Assembly (NCBI GenBank): GCA_964016985.1
Contig: OZ024836.1
Span: forward strand, 36,388,152-36,452,151
Reading direction: 5' to 3'
Origin: Anodontia alba
Taxonomy: Eukaryota; Mollusca; Bivalvia; Lucinida; Lucinidae
DNA: 64,000 nt
Each line of letters opens with the position of its first letter. The stretch's first letter is position 1. The notes beneath the pieces were generated by a model. The model was not told where the DNA came from, searched no databases, and was given only the letters and a program-made list of their open reading frames with translations. Of this stretch, positions 1-9,975 are shown piece by piece. The position numbers were made by a program, and so were the translations under genes.

Positions 1-583
1 GTCAAACAGCGTAGATCCAGATGAGACGGCTCATTATGAGCCGTCTCATCTGGATCCATGCTGCTTGCAAAAGACTATTGTTATCACCTGTGGCAGTAAA
101 AGTTATTAAAGATGCACAGTCAGCGCAGACCTAAGTACGACAACGAATCACATAGCCTCATTGTAAAACTATTCTCTTATATGATATAGTGGCCTTAAAA
201 CTTCGCAACGTTCTGCACTAGCCGGCTATTTCATCGTCGTCTCAACGGTGACTATGGCGATAGTATTTCTCCTGGAGACCGAAACGTTTCCGCCTGTATG
301 ACTTCGATGAGATAACACGAAATGCCCTTATTATGGTAAGTCAAAATACTCCAGTGCACACAAAGACACCCCTTCGCAATTCATAATGCCATCGATTTCA
401 TTCCACTTATTCATATTATATATTGATGGATGGCAAGAGATATAATTTTGTTTTAATTCTTTGAAACCTCATAACATGTCACTGCATTATTTAATAATAG
501 GGCCAGATGACTTCCTAAGTTTTTTTAAAGCTAATCTTAGTTGATAAGTATGTTTCTCTACCGGAAGCTTGGCTCCATTTCGA
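1..583. other. 3' flank of the GPCR gene
   Basis: Begins with a foldback (3-69), then about 500 bp of AT-rich unique-looking sequence with no gene seen. It would include the receptor 3'UTR if exon 4 is real. Confidence 0.5.
3..69. repeat. Foldback hairpin, ACAGTGTAGATC family (family G)
   Basis: Two arms of about 30 bp (GTAGATCCAGATGAGACGGC and its near-complement) around a five-base loop. The same ends, GCAAACAGTG...CACTGTTTGC, recur at 18932, 35538, 42081 and 46617, with different inner stems. Confidence 0.8.
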
Positions 584-880
584 TTACAGTCTTGAAGAGT
601 TTAACTTTGGTGTTTCGCAATGATCAGAATCCTCGTTCGAGAGTTCCACCAGGAGAATTTTGTTCGAAGCTGCTTGCTTTTCAGATTTTGAAACTATCAA
701 ATTTGCTTTTCGTTTAGATTTTGTTGTATTTTTTAATGATCCATTATCGCGAGTTCTGTCTTGCAGTGAATATTGGGAGCATTCACTTCCGGTGGATTTC
801 TTGGACTCCAGTCGTTTCAAACTGGCTGTTGTCCGCTTACTGACACCTCTGGGAGACCGGTAATTGGTGTTATACATAGC
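584..880 (-). CDS. GPCR exon 4: cytoplasmic C-terminal tail (probable)
   Basis: A 297-nt open segment preceded by a strong acceptor (ATTATTATTACATTTCAG, AG at 881-882) and ending at TAA (584-586). It is phase 0, matching the exon 3 donor at 7669, so the spliced frame continues as residues 374-471. The tail is hydrophilic: KR.T and SLKRLESKKS clusters with many Ser/Thr (kinase-type sites), a SECSQYSLQD stretch, then KSKRK and a C-terminal acidic SNEDSDHCE patch. No hydrophobic helix is present. This fits a receptor C-tail and has no copy elsewhere in the window. An ATTAAA on the minus strand (491-496) could serve polyadenylation. The frame upstream of the acceptor (881-982) is a hairpin-MITE arm and is not counted. 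The alternative is that it belongs to another gene or is chance; the phase and acceptor favour the receptor. Confidence 0.62.
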   Translation of the reverse strand, partial: AMYNTNYRSPRGVSKRTTASLKRLESKKSTGSECSQYSLQDRTRDNGSLKNTTKSKRKANLIVSKSEKQAASNKILLVELSNEDSDHCETPKLNSSRL

Positions 881-1167
881 CTGAAATGTAATAATAATTG
901 TTATAACAAAACATATTCCCAGAGGACTGGTAAAAGGAGAGTAATTTCTCCATTTCTTTATAAAACATATGTTATGGTACACATTAGAATTGGTGAGGCG
1001 CTTCTAAGGAGTGCTTAAATATGTTTTTATGGAGAAATAAGAAAACATCCTAAATTATTACATTCACGCCTCTTTAATAACTTCTCTGTATTCCATATTC
1101 TTGTTTCTAAAACGTGTGATAATTAGACCAGTTGGTATTTGAAATCATTATGCTACACGTCTATGTA

Positions 1168-1651
1168 CAATCGAACTTCAATGGCTAGAACATCTTTGGG
1201 ACCATGGGAATTCGTTTGAGACTTGTATAGTTCATGACACTAGAGTCAATCATAGCGTCATGTCATGCGAATTCGAATTGAGATAATTTTGGAATGTCTT
1301 TTCGATCTTCAATTAAATAACGGGATGTTGAGTATACTCATTAGAATCGCCTCGATGAGGCGATTCTAATGAGTACACACAACATACATTTTCATCATAA
1401 AATAAGAAAATGCCCTAAAATATCACTAAACATATGTTTTTTTCAGGCATCGGAAGAATTTCAAGGGACTCAAAAACGAGTTCGAATCAACCATACCATT
1501 ATTGTTAACAAGATCGAAAAGATTTCCCTAAATTATCGTCATTTGCTTCCTGACCTGGCACCATGTGATTAATCCTTAGTGGCTTGAACTACCCATAGCT
1601 CGAACAAATTTCAATGGTCCCAACGATGTTCGAGCTATTGAAGTTCGACTT
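1168..1651. mobile_element. MITE B1, pogo-like, with nested hairpin element
   Basis: Starts CAATCGAACTTCAATGGCT and ends GAGCTATTGAAGTTCGACTT, flanked by TA on both sides (1166-1167, 1652-1653), as expected for a Tc1/mariner-pogo type element. The interior 1325-1445 is a different hairpin element with the GTACTCATTAGAA core, inserted in the MITE. Confidence 0.75.
1322..1445. mobile_element. Hairpin element with TACTCATTAGAATCGCC core, nested in B1
   Basis: Near-perfect palindrome GTTGAGTATACTCATTAGAA...TTCTAATGAGTACACACAAC about a CGCCTCGATGAGGCG centre, followed by AAATAAGAAAATGCCC. The same core in a different setting is found in family A and at 14411, 33606, 41622 and 54886. Confidence 0.7.
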
Positions 1652-2281
1652 TAGTATGAGAAATGAGGTAGACTTTGGTTCTTAAATACACTGACATTCA
1701 TACAGTACACAAAGAATACTGAAGTAAAAATCAAAACTGAAAAGCAGTATAAAGCCTATAAAATCCTGAAAATCCCTCTAAAAATGTGGATCCCTACATC
1801 TTACTGTTTTCACTATAAATCATGAGAGAGCATGACATTGGAATCATTTGAAAATGGCTGTCATTTGTTGAGTATAGGCCGCCACTTTGAAATCATTAAG
1901 TTAAAAAATATATGTAAAGTGTACCCCCGTGTACCTTTCATGATATACAGTGAAAGCAGGGCTATTGGTATTTGGTAAGTAACATGAAAATCATTTTTGT
2001 TGTTATTGTTGCTTCTGCTGTTGTTTTTAATTCTTTATGAAATGAATATAGCAATTTTGCTTTTTACGCAATTTTCTAAGTCGATTTCGAACCAGTGATC
2101 CTAAATGATAGAATACATAGAGAACTTGACAGCGAGGGGCCACAAAACCTTACAAACGATATACAAACGATGTAAAACACAAGAACTACCGCCTTAGAAC
2201 GGTAATAGTAAAAATTACCGAGAATTTTAATCGCTTTTACCAAATCTCAACCACAGGTTTCGATGTTGTAAACATTCAAAA

Positions 2282-2850
2282 GAAAAAAAAAAAAAAAAAA
2301 AAAAAGGTAAGAGAAAAGTCCAGGGAGTGTCACAATCACAAACCGCAGCCCTTCCCAGACCCCAAGAGGAAGAGGAAACCGACAAATCCAAACAAGCACA
2401 AATCTAACAAACGTACGAAAAGCACTAAGATTAGCTCTCTCTTCCCCAAGCCAGGTAATCGCAATACTAAAAGGACTGAATTACACAAGAGCAAAATGAC
2501 ACACGGAAAGACATACAACAAATCGCCTCGTAGAATAAACCACAAAGCAACAAAGAGTAATACTAACACCGGGACCACCGCCTTAGAACGGTCTGTAGAG
2601 CAAACCACCGCGGGGTTTAAAGCACTTTTACAGCTAGCTAACTTCACCCTGGGTCCCGATGCTACTCTTAATACAGAAACACATAAAAATTCGGTTCGCA
2701 TAAAGGCTCCCAACTCAGTCAATGCATCAAAGCGAAAATATAAAAATCAAATTAATCACTGTAATAAACAAAGACGAGTAGTCATGGCTAATTCTACTGT
2801 ATGCCAGAGTAAATGAAAATCAATAATTGAACCACGGCGGGCCAAGCCCA
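2282..2850 (+). repeat. Dispersed repeat J, copy 1 (open on both strands)
   Basis: A-run then GGTAAGAGAAAAGTCC..., ending ...CCACGGCGGGCCAAGCC. Nearly the same sequence lies at 59212-59762 and partly at 35636-36030 and, inverted, 55690-56083. The plus frame is open from the A-run to a TGA at 2814-2816 (about 170 codons, ending MANSTVCQSK); the minus frame is open for 128 codons (2336-2722) and is rich in Leu, Val and Phe. Whether either is translated is unknown; a repetitive non-coding element is the simpler reading. Confidence 0.7.
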
Positions 2851-2989
2851 AACCCACTGGTTAAAGTTTTACGAAGAGACCGTCATTGAGTCAGAGGCCC
2901 GAACTGCCGTCGTGCAATTAAAGAGTGAAGCATAGCCATCAACAATAATTGGGTTGACAACAAGGCATGCAGTCTGCACACTAAGTTAC

Positions 2990-3495
2990 CGTAAAATTCT
3001 GGTTCCGATATACCTTGTTGCAGAAGTGTTTTTAGACTGACGCTATATTTTTCTAACAAGGCACTGTGTCTGCGATAAAATTTCGAAAACGCCTAAGTTT
3101 AAAATAACGATAGCCCTGCCTAAGAAGTTTGGCAGTAAGGGCTTTTTTACGGTAGTTAAAGTCATTAAGATTTGAAGAAGCTCTGGCGAAGCTAATAAGT
3201 TGAGATATGTATACCCCATATGAGGTACGCCATGGACATCGCCATCCAGAAAAGGGAAATTGACTATATCAAAATCAAAATCGTCCCGTTTATCATAAAT
3301 TTTGGTGGAAACTGTACCATTAGATATACATAGATTCAAATCCAAAAAAGGTGCCTCGGTATCGGAAGAATTTGCTCTATTTAATTGGAGTTCTGTATTG
3401 TATATCCAGTCCACCATTTGGTCAAAGTAAATATTGTCAATATTTATTAAATCATCAAGGTATCTTGAAGTTAAATTGAAAGCCTCAATTTAATG
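2990..3495 (-). pseudogene. Penelope-like reverse transcriptase fragment (decayed)
   Basis: Read on the minus strand from 3487, the translation begins IEAFNLTSRYLDDLINIDN, with the RT palm motif YLDD at 3451-3462, followed by LDLNLCISNG and KIYDKRDDFDFDIVNFPFLD. This order is characteristic of the C-terminal RT half of Penelope-like elements common in aquatic invertebrates (recognised from the family, not searched). After FLDGDV the frame shifts: the expected RFAR.../AKLL.QGYRY segment continues in another frame around 3080-3220. An in-frame TAA at 3490 closes the upstream side, so it is truncated at both ends and dead. Confidence 0.75.
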
Positions 3496-3706
3496 GGTCA
3501 TATAATGGGTCCTTGCTATTTCAGTGATTTAATTTTATTAACATGTTATTTGTTTTCTGTTAGGTTTACTGACTGAATATATTAGGGAGCCTCTACACGA
3601 ACCAACAATTATTTTGTATTTTTACAAAGTTTGGACCTAGGGTGAAAACTTGGCACCAGTAAGATTGATTTAAACTCGGCGGTAGATCTTACTAAAACGA
3701 TGGTTC

Positions 3707-3710
<4 letters not shown>

Positions 3711-3738
<28 letters not shown>
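3711..3738 (+). repeat. Poly-T tract
   Basis: Uninterrupted run of T (28 bases) at the boundary of a J-related repeat segment. Confidence 0.9.
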
Positions 3739-4215
3739 GTAGTTGGGGGAGATCTTCTGGCGGCCTGCTGCGGGTCGTTTTTCGTTTTGTTTTGTTCTGT
3801 TTGTTTTCTTTTTGTTGATGGGTCCTGTCTGGCATTGTGATCACCTACTTGGGGTAGAGGGATTGGGCTGCATTACGAAAACAAGCCTATCCAAATATAC
3901 TGAAAATTTTACAACCAAAAAGGAAAATTTTCAGAAAAAAAAATCTGATATTTTCATATTTCTGCTCAAAACATTGATTGTGGGTACTCATTAGAACCGC
4001 CTCAACAAGGCGGTTCTAAGAGTACCCACAATCTATGGTTTTGAGCAGAAATAAATAATGTATACCCCTGTAAACCCCAGTTTTACAATATAAAAGTGGG
4101 GTTTATTAATGGGGTCAACATTATATAGGTAAGTTTTTGTGATGGATTTTAGTTTTCGCTGGTTTGTGACGTGTTTGAAGTCCTTCGTAGTTTACTAATC
4201 TTCTTGATGCCATTG
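3739..4215. repeat. Repeat related to J, split by MITE A1
   Basis: The segment GGGTCCTGTCTGGCATTGTGATCACC... (3739-3870) continues after the MITE as GGTTTGTGACGTGTTTGAAG...CCATTGGTAGGCTATG (4144-4215). An uninterrupted version lies at 18500-18740 and another MITE-split version at 56140-56600. Confidence 0.65.
3871..4143. mobile_element. MITE family A, copy 1
   Basis: Termini CATTACGAAAACAAGCCTAT and TATAGG.AAG...GTGATG. Inside are the palindrome GGGTACTCATTAGAACCGCC...GGCGGTTCTAAGAGTACCC, flanked by TTTCTGCTCAAAACAT and its complement, then the CCCCAGTTTTA...AAGTGGGG inverted pair. No coding capacity. Orientation is opposite to copies 2-5. Confidence 0.85.
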
Positions 4216-6231
4216 GTAGGCTATGTTTCATAGTGCAAAAATCATGCAATGACAACGTCTTTGTCGGATAGAAAGTCTTTGTCGGATAGAATTAAAGCTT
4301 ATTCCCCAAGTCTCGGATACCTTGCTTCAGATATCGAAAAGAAAATTTAGGTTTCTGCGACAAAAGGCTTGAATTATTAGAGTAAAATGAAAACATCATA
4401 ATCGATGATTTTGAAGACACTTAATTTACACACACTAAAGAGTTAGACACAGCGTAGTCTCAATTACACCACCTTGTAAAGATTTCCTGTAAAGCTTCCA
4501 CAATTTGTATGCAACATTTGTTGAAGACAATATGGCATGTGAATCTATACTTAGGTCCTTTAGAGATGAGATCTAATTAAATAAGCGGTAATAATAAATA
4601 AATTGCTGGTAATAATGGTACCAGCTACTGGATAACGGAATTTAGAATCTTTACATCTCATAAGTCGGGTGTGAACTTCAAAAAACAAGAACAGAAACTA
4701 GCATATTTGAATTTGAATTTAATAATGTGATATATATAAGGAGTCGTTTTCATGAAGTAAGCAGGTATGGACGAATGAGATTCGTTTATGAATTTACCGG
4801 GAAACATGAGATTCGTCTATGAATTTACTGGGCAACGTCAGTAATTTGATACCCATATTGAACTCTGGAATGTTAATTAAATTACATATAACTGACCTCC
4901 GTTAATATAGGACCGGAGAGAATTCTAATGTATGTCAGAAAGCGTCATATTCAATCGAAATTTGTGTTTAATACAAATCTGAAACGTTGCCTTTGGAAAC
5001 AAAGAACACATAAAAGAACGAAAATCTGAGACTCGGTTTTATTAAGTCTCTTCATATGCAGCAATTCTATTGTTCACACTAAAACAGTAAGATCTAGATT
5101 TTTGTTTTAAAGGGAACTGGTAAACTCTCAGGGAGGCAACTGTCAACTGGTTTGCCTGCCTTCTGAAAAGATGGACAATTTCTTCCCTTTTAGAGTAGAT
5201 ATTTTTCTGAAGGAGAACAAACATGGGCCCACAATAGATGCTCATTTTGTACAAAGGGTTGAAAATCTGTCAAGTGTATGCAATCCCTAAAATAACGTAG
5301 TATTGCTGGTCACAGACTTTTTTCATATCGACCCTCAGACATTTGATGTGAAAAGGGACTAAACTGGTATTCTATCAATCATTCATAATTATCCTGTTGA
5401 CAATTATTTAAAACAACACCCTTAAGTATCTTATATCGATTTATGATTATCGTTCTGTCTGCTGCGTTTTTCGTTCTTGCTAATGCAGTTTGCATGATAG
5501 GGTTTGTTTGCTAGTTGCCCACACCTGCTCTTCATCTTTTTTTTCTCTTTCACATGCAGTAGAGAAAGTTACATATGGAAACGTGCATGGGTCCAGAAAA
5601 TATTGGTATATTTATGCCTTAATTTTGCTACAAATCAACTGAACAAGAGCACAGCATTTCCTACAAGACCGCATGTCCGCTAAGCAATGACACAGATCAG
5701 CTTGCATAAACTGATCAGAATCATTGCTTTGCGTTCCATGGGTAGCAAAAATTTCCAGCATTCTCCAAACGGACGACAGAGGTTCTGCTTAGAATGCGTT
5801 GATGTACACCCTGATCTGAGTTTTCGATAGGCGAACAAATGCTGTGCCCTGGCACAAATTGTTATTCGGTGACGTCATTCAACTAGCGGTACACTGCGAA
5901 CATATCTAGTTTACCCAGTCAGATGCTGCGAAGAATTACAAAACTATTAGTACCGTATGAATTTACGCAAATTGCACACTGTAGTGCAGGAGTTTTCGTT
6001 CAAAATGAAGCTGTGTGTAAGATCAATATATTGTGTTCGCATGATAAAATATCTATCAAAAATTTATCATTAGGAAGGTAACATCTGTTGAAATAAACAG
6101 TTGGAATTTTAATGAACCAATTATTCCTTTGGGTGTTCGGATGTTTTTAACTTTAGATTTTAGCAACTGAAATCGATTAGCTGTGCAAATGATATCTTAA
6201 AACAAAGATATTATAGCTGTTTGATATATTT

Positions 6232-6417
6232 GAGTCGCAACGTCAGAAAACGTACCTTTGGACATGTGCGCCTAGTGAAAATTCAGATCAGCCTGCGCAG
6301 GCTGATCAAAATTTTCAGTGGGCGCATTCTGCATAGCCTATGATGCAAAAATTCTTCATGCGGACCACGAAAACTGGACGCATATATCAGAAGGTATATT
6401 TTCTCACGTTGCGACTC
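6232..6417. mobile_element. MITE family C, copy 1
   Basis: Terminal inverted repeats GAGTCGCAACGTCAGAAAAC and TTTTCTCACGTTGCGACTC. Interior stem GATCAGCCTGCGCAGGCTGATC and a second half-stem. Related copies at 19293, 22104, 31160 and partial ones at 34200 and 45838. Confidence 0.85.
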
Positions 6418-6728
6418 ATTTACGTCATTACCATACTGACATTAAGGGGAATGGACACGCTATCAGGGAGAACCCTGTGCCAAAAATTCTTTGATCTCCC
6501 TTCCGGAAATGGGGTTCACCAACGGGAAGTAATTGTTTACATGGAGAGCAAATTCTTTCCTTTTAGAATAAGCCTCTGTTCAAATGGGGAAGACGTGGGA
6601 GGAAGTAGACTAGAAGCCACCAACGTTGTCTCTCTTAAATTAAAGCTATTAGAAGGAACACTGTAGGAGAACCAACATTATTCCGAATGTAATCACTCCG
6701 CGCCCCGAGGTTATAAAACTTTTTTCAG

Positions 6729-6917
6729 GCTCAACTCAGCTGAGCATGAAGTTTTTCTCTGCTAATAAATATGAAAATGCTAATAATAGTTTTGCGGTTC
6801 ATATCTATTAGCAGAGAAATTTTCATGCTCAGCTATGTTTAGCAAGAAAGATTTTGCAACTGTTAGTACTTTTTTTATTAACAGGAAAACTTTCATGGTC
6901 AGCTGAGTTGAGCATAA
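6729..6917. repeat. Foldback built from CTCAACTCAGCTGAGCATGAA arms
   Basis: Arm 6729-6775 (CAACTCAGCTGAGCATGAAG, then TCTCTGCTAATA) is mirrored at 6800-6834 (TATTAGCAGAGA...TTCATGCTCAGC) and again at 6889-6917 (TTTCATGGTCAGCTGAGTTG). Three arms suggest two overlapping insertions or an internal duplication. Confidence 0.7.
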
Positions 6918-7546
6918 AAAATCGTATAGCGTCGTGCTCAGAATGCTCGATCCCGTACAATCTGGTTTGTGAATTTTCTGTTCGTGATGAGCAGTCTGCA
7001 GCTTTCAGATATGGAACTGAAAATATATGTAGAGACCCTATGCGTGGAACTAAACTGTCTGCTTACAGCATGAAAAAATTGATTCTCACACTGTGCGCCC
7101 CTACTTTTAGAATAAACTACGACGTGAGAAAAATGCCTGTCTATCATACGTTAATAGAAAAGGCAAAGATCAGCGAGTGCATTCGACACCGTCTTATCAA
7201 TGCGTTCTCTGTTTGTCGATGTATTCTTCAATTATGGATGAATTTCGTTTTTGTGGATTTTATTGGTGTGTAAGTGCACCTGCGAATCAAAAACTTAACA
7301 TAAAGCCCGGCGTTTACAAATCAATAAAATCCACAAAAATAAAATTAATTTCTTATAATTCAAATACCTTCATATTTTTATTAGATACGTGCGTGCTTAA
7401 ATAGCTTATTTTAGAAATCTGCGAAAAATACCTAGAGGATTCCTGCTCGATGGATTTATTGATATATAAACGTCGTTTCGAATTCGCTCTCGGCAAGTCA
7501 AATACCCTTTAAATAGCTGAGTTAGAATAATTATTCAAAGATTATG

Positions 7547-7669
7547 TCAGCGACAGAGATGATGCTGAGTAGTCTGCACGAATTCGTAGGCTGATCTGTG
7601 CCCTCGATGGTCGAATTTACGATCAAGGTATTTTTCACATGTTAAAGCTGATATAATGATATATCTTAC
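7547..7669 (-). other. Alternative GPCR 3' end by read-through of exon 3 donor
   Basis: If the GTAAGA donor at 7669 is skipped, translation runs on for 40 codons through VRYIIISALTCEKY to a TGA at 7547-7549. The added tail is short and has no recognisable motif. Either an intron-retention isoform or simply intron sequence; the spliced form to exon 4 has the better tail composition. Confidence 0.4.
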
Positions 7670-8385
7670 CGTGCCGTAGCCTGAAGGAGCCCTCATAAAT
7701 CGAGTTTTGGAACATGACAGCAGTCTTCTGACACAATGTCGAAATGTTTTGTGCATAAAACAATATAGAATAGGATTGGTAATGCAATGCAGATGGCCTA
7801 TCAGCAGTCCCCAGTGAACTATATCAGCAGCAACATTATCCCTTTTAAAATCCAAGTAAATATTTACTGTATAATAAGGCAACCAGCACACCACAAAAAC
7901 GACAGAAACCACGATACACATTTTAGCGATGCGCCGCCTATTGGCGCGCACTGTGTCTGTTGCGCCATTCTTTTCTGAACAACTTCCGGAATGAATAGAT
8001 CTTGTTTCTTCAGACGCTTTTAAGGTTGAGTCTGTGACCCAAAGTCTTTTGCCCATCAGTAAATAAGATGCAAACACGATTTGAGCGGGAATAATACAGA
8101 CTATGAATAAAAGGCTCAAATCATAAGCACGTCGTTGCGGTAATGAAGACCAAGCTTCTGTACAAGAAGTTATTTCCATGCCATCCATTATGACAATAGT
8201 TTTGGTTTGGTTCACAAACAACAGAGGCAGCATAAGTAACATTCCTGTTAACCAGACAAATAGAACTAGTAATCGTACGTGTCTAGTACTTCGGAACTTC
8301 CGGAATTTCATAGGATGTAAGATTGCTAAACATCTGTCAAGGCTCATAGCAGTAATAGTAAATGTACTGGCTGTCACAGCTACAC
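7670..8385 (-). CDS. GPCR exon 3: TM3 to TM7 and helix 8
   Basis: Codes residues 135-373. The acceptor is TTATCTTTTCAG (8386-8397) and the exon opens with GT to finish a Gly codon split with exon 2. Visible landmarks: SLDRC at the DRY position (149-153, Cys where Tyr is usual), TM4 with Trp179, ECL2 with Cys209 and a TEAW segment, TM5 Pro234, a third intracellular loop of about 40 residues rich in Ser/Thr, basic RRR before TM6, TM6 FVVCWLP (298-304), TM7 HCITNPILY (334-342), and helix 8 HKTFRHC with Cys352 and Cys359 as possible palmitoylation sites. A donor ACG, then GTAAGA (from 7669) ends the exon in phase 0. If that donor is not used, the frame continues 40 residues to a TGA at 7547-7549, giving a 413-residue receptor. 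Confidence 0.93.
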
Positions 8386-9731
8386 CTGAAAAGATAAAAT
8401 TATCTTGTTGTCTAATATTCAAACAGATGGACTCCCAGTATTGCCGAGAGCAAACTGACTCTTCTATGTAAGCACTCGATAAGATAAGGCCTCCGAATCA
8501 CAGAAAAATCATTGCTTCAGCGAACTTTGTGAAACAAAAGTATATTGGGAAAATGTACAGAATAAACGGTGGAAGCAGTTTGATTATTTACAAAACAAAA
8601 TAAGATTATCCTAAATACAAGGAAATGTCACACTCCTCGTTATGTACATGAACAACTGTCATGTAAATAAAACACAAAGCATAGAAACTAAAAGTTCAGA
8701 GCTGACGAACAACATTAAAACTAAGGTTCTAGTACATATCGTTTACTTATCTTTCTTATACATATGTTTGTATGATTATACCAGACAGGTGTTTGTATGA
8801 TTAGAGCAGATATATGTTTGTGTGATTTGCCAAGATACTGGAAACGAAATAGACACCATTTGAATTGGAAATGGACTTGTCCAAAGAATAAGATAGAAGA
8901 TTCCACTAGGCACATATGGGTTAAAAAGACAGAATTTACTGCCACGGGGAGCAAATTTCTTCCTTTTTGAACAGACCCATTTTCAGACGGCAGATAAGGC
9001 ACTTTTAAAAGCGTTATCTCCTCTGAAACTGTATTAGCTTCCCGTCACATAAATATGAAAAACAAGTAAGAAATCCAAAGAGTTGAACAGCATTATCCTT
9101 ATTCAGATACAAAGCATACAGGCTTTAAATAAATGAGCGACAACTGACAAACCTGTGTCATTTTTCTCCGCCGATATAATCAGAGCTGCACTAACCGATA
9201 TCATTTTTTTAATCTTTATTGCTCTATGGGCAAATTCAGAAGACGACAAATTGCTGATATTTTTTTTTTTTTTTTTTTTCATATTTTTCCCAGAAAACAA
9301 GTTTGACATTTTATGTAAATTGTCTCCATTCGGTTGATGGAAATTTTATCCAGAGTGCTAAGCCTTAAAGGAGTTAATGGCTCCAAGTCTGTAGTTTCCT
9401 ATCCTGGGTTAATAACATCGATTGTAAACATCAGCAGGCAACTGATATTAAAAGACGCGTAAGGGGAATGGATACTCCAACAGCGAATATTCTTAATATT
9501 AGGTTATATGTTTCAAAGGGTAACTTTTGTCTATTATTTATTCATTTCAGACGTGACTTCCGAGACAACAATTTTCGTTCTCTTGTGTATTTTTTGTTTC
9601 CAAAGCAACTTTTTTAGATTTTTTGAAAAACGACAGAACCGACAGACCTGTTTCGACACTGTGCGAAATAGGAAAGGACCCACTCTATCATAAAATGTCA
9701 CATTGACCTGTCGTAATTTGTTTGCACTTAC
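8386..9731 (-). other. GPCR intron 2
   Basis: 1,346 nt, GT...AG. Contains a family F fragment around 8940-8990 (GCCACGGGGAGCAAATTTCTTCC), a T-run, a family E copy and otherwise AT-rich sequence with no gene. Confidence 0.85.
9217..9375. mobile_element. MITE family E, partial copy
   Basis: TATTGCTCTATGGGCAAATT, then CAGAAGACGACAAATTGCTG, a T-run, TTTTTCCCAGAAAACAAG and CATTTTATGTAAATTGTCTCC. The complementary half seen at 15780-15900 is missing. Confidence 0.6.
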
Positions 9732-9827
9732 CTTGTAGGTATGGTGTCAACTTACACATAACTTCACCATATATCCACTGCCGATATATCTTGCCTGCTA
9801 GTGTCAGCGGAACGCATAATAGGGTAA
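9732..9827 (-). CDS. GPCR exon 2: rest of TM2, ECL1, start of TM3 (96-bp exon)
   Basis: A short phase 1-1 exon coding residues 103-134 plus the first base of codon 135. It is bounded by a clean acceptor (TTTTTCATTTCAG, just above 9827) and donor (CAAG, then GTAAGT from 9731). The translation supplies exactly what exons 1 and 3 lack: the outer half of TM2 ending VPLTLA, first extracellular loop WIYG with the conserved Trp120, and the TM3 start with Cys127, the disulfide partner of the ECL2 cysteine, followed by KLTPYLQ. GE(V/A)MCKL(V/T)P(Y/F)LQ is characteristic of peptide receptors of the orexin/allatotropin/NPFF-like type. It lies 33 kb from exon 1 but only 1.3 kb from exon 3. A longer frame over this exon (9688-10032) is intronic on either side. 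Confidence 0.92.
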
Positions 9828-9879
9828 CTGAAATGAAAAAAAAAAGAAAAAAAAAGCTTTTAAGGATATTCCGCAATAT

Positions 9880-9975
9880 TTCATCAGGGAGACGACTTTT
9901 GTGACTTTTTGTTTCCTTTTCTGCATACCAAGCCCCTTCCAAAAAGAGGTCTACTCTAAACGGAAAGTATATACC
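9880..9975. repeat. Family F fragment (GGAAAGAATTTGCTCC-type hairpin)
   Basis: ATTTCATCAGGGAGACGACTTTTGTGACTTTTTG... AAAAAGAGGTCTACTCTAAACGGAAAG, matching the fuller copies at 29150, 47690 and 49660. Confidence 0.55.

Larger units (their letters stand above)
881..7669 (-). other. GPCR intron 3 (between exons 3 and 4)
   Basis: 6,789 nt, GT...AG. Contains a degenerate hairpin copy (950-1050), MITE B1, repeat J copy 1, a Penelope-like RT fragment, MITE A1, a C1 element, an inverted CTCAGCTGAGC foldback and T-rich runs. Stretches 1655-2280, 4210-5040 and 5260-6230 show nothing beyond AT-rich sequence; 6918-7440 contains a 139-codon frame that I do not accept as a gene. Confidence 0.7.

Noticed and set aside
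881..982. Extension of the exon 4 frame up to an ATG at 982
   Set aside because: This part is the arm of a degenerate hairpin element (ACATATGTTTTATAAAGAAATGGAG-like sequence); a strong splice acceptor at 881 explains the frame better.
1480..1500. tRNA B-box-like GAGTTCGAATCAACC
   Set aside because: Lies inside MITE B1, which recurs elsewhere; no A-box or cloverleaf could be built around it.
6854..7273. 139-codon plus-strand frame with a hydrophobic, signal-like start
   Set aside because: The start lies inside the CTCAGCTGAGC foldback, no domain is recognised, it sits in the receptor's intron on the opposite strand, and no splice or promoter context supports it.
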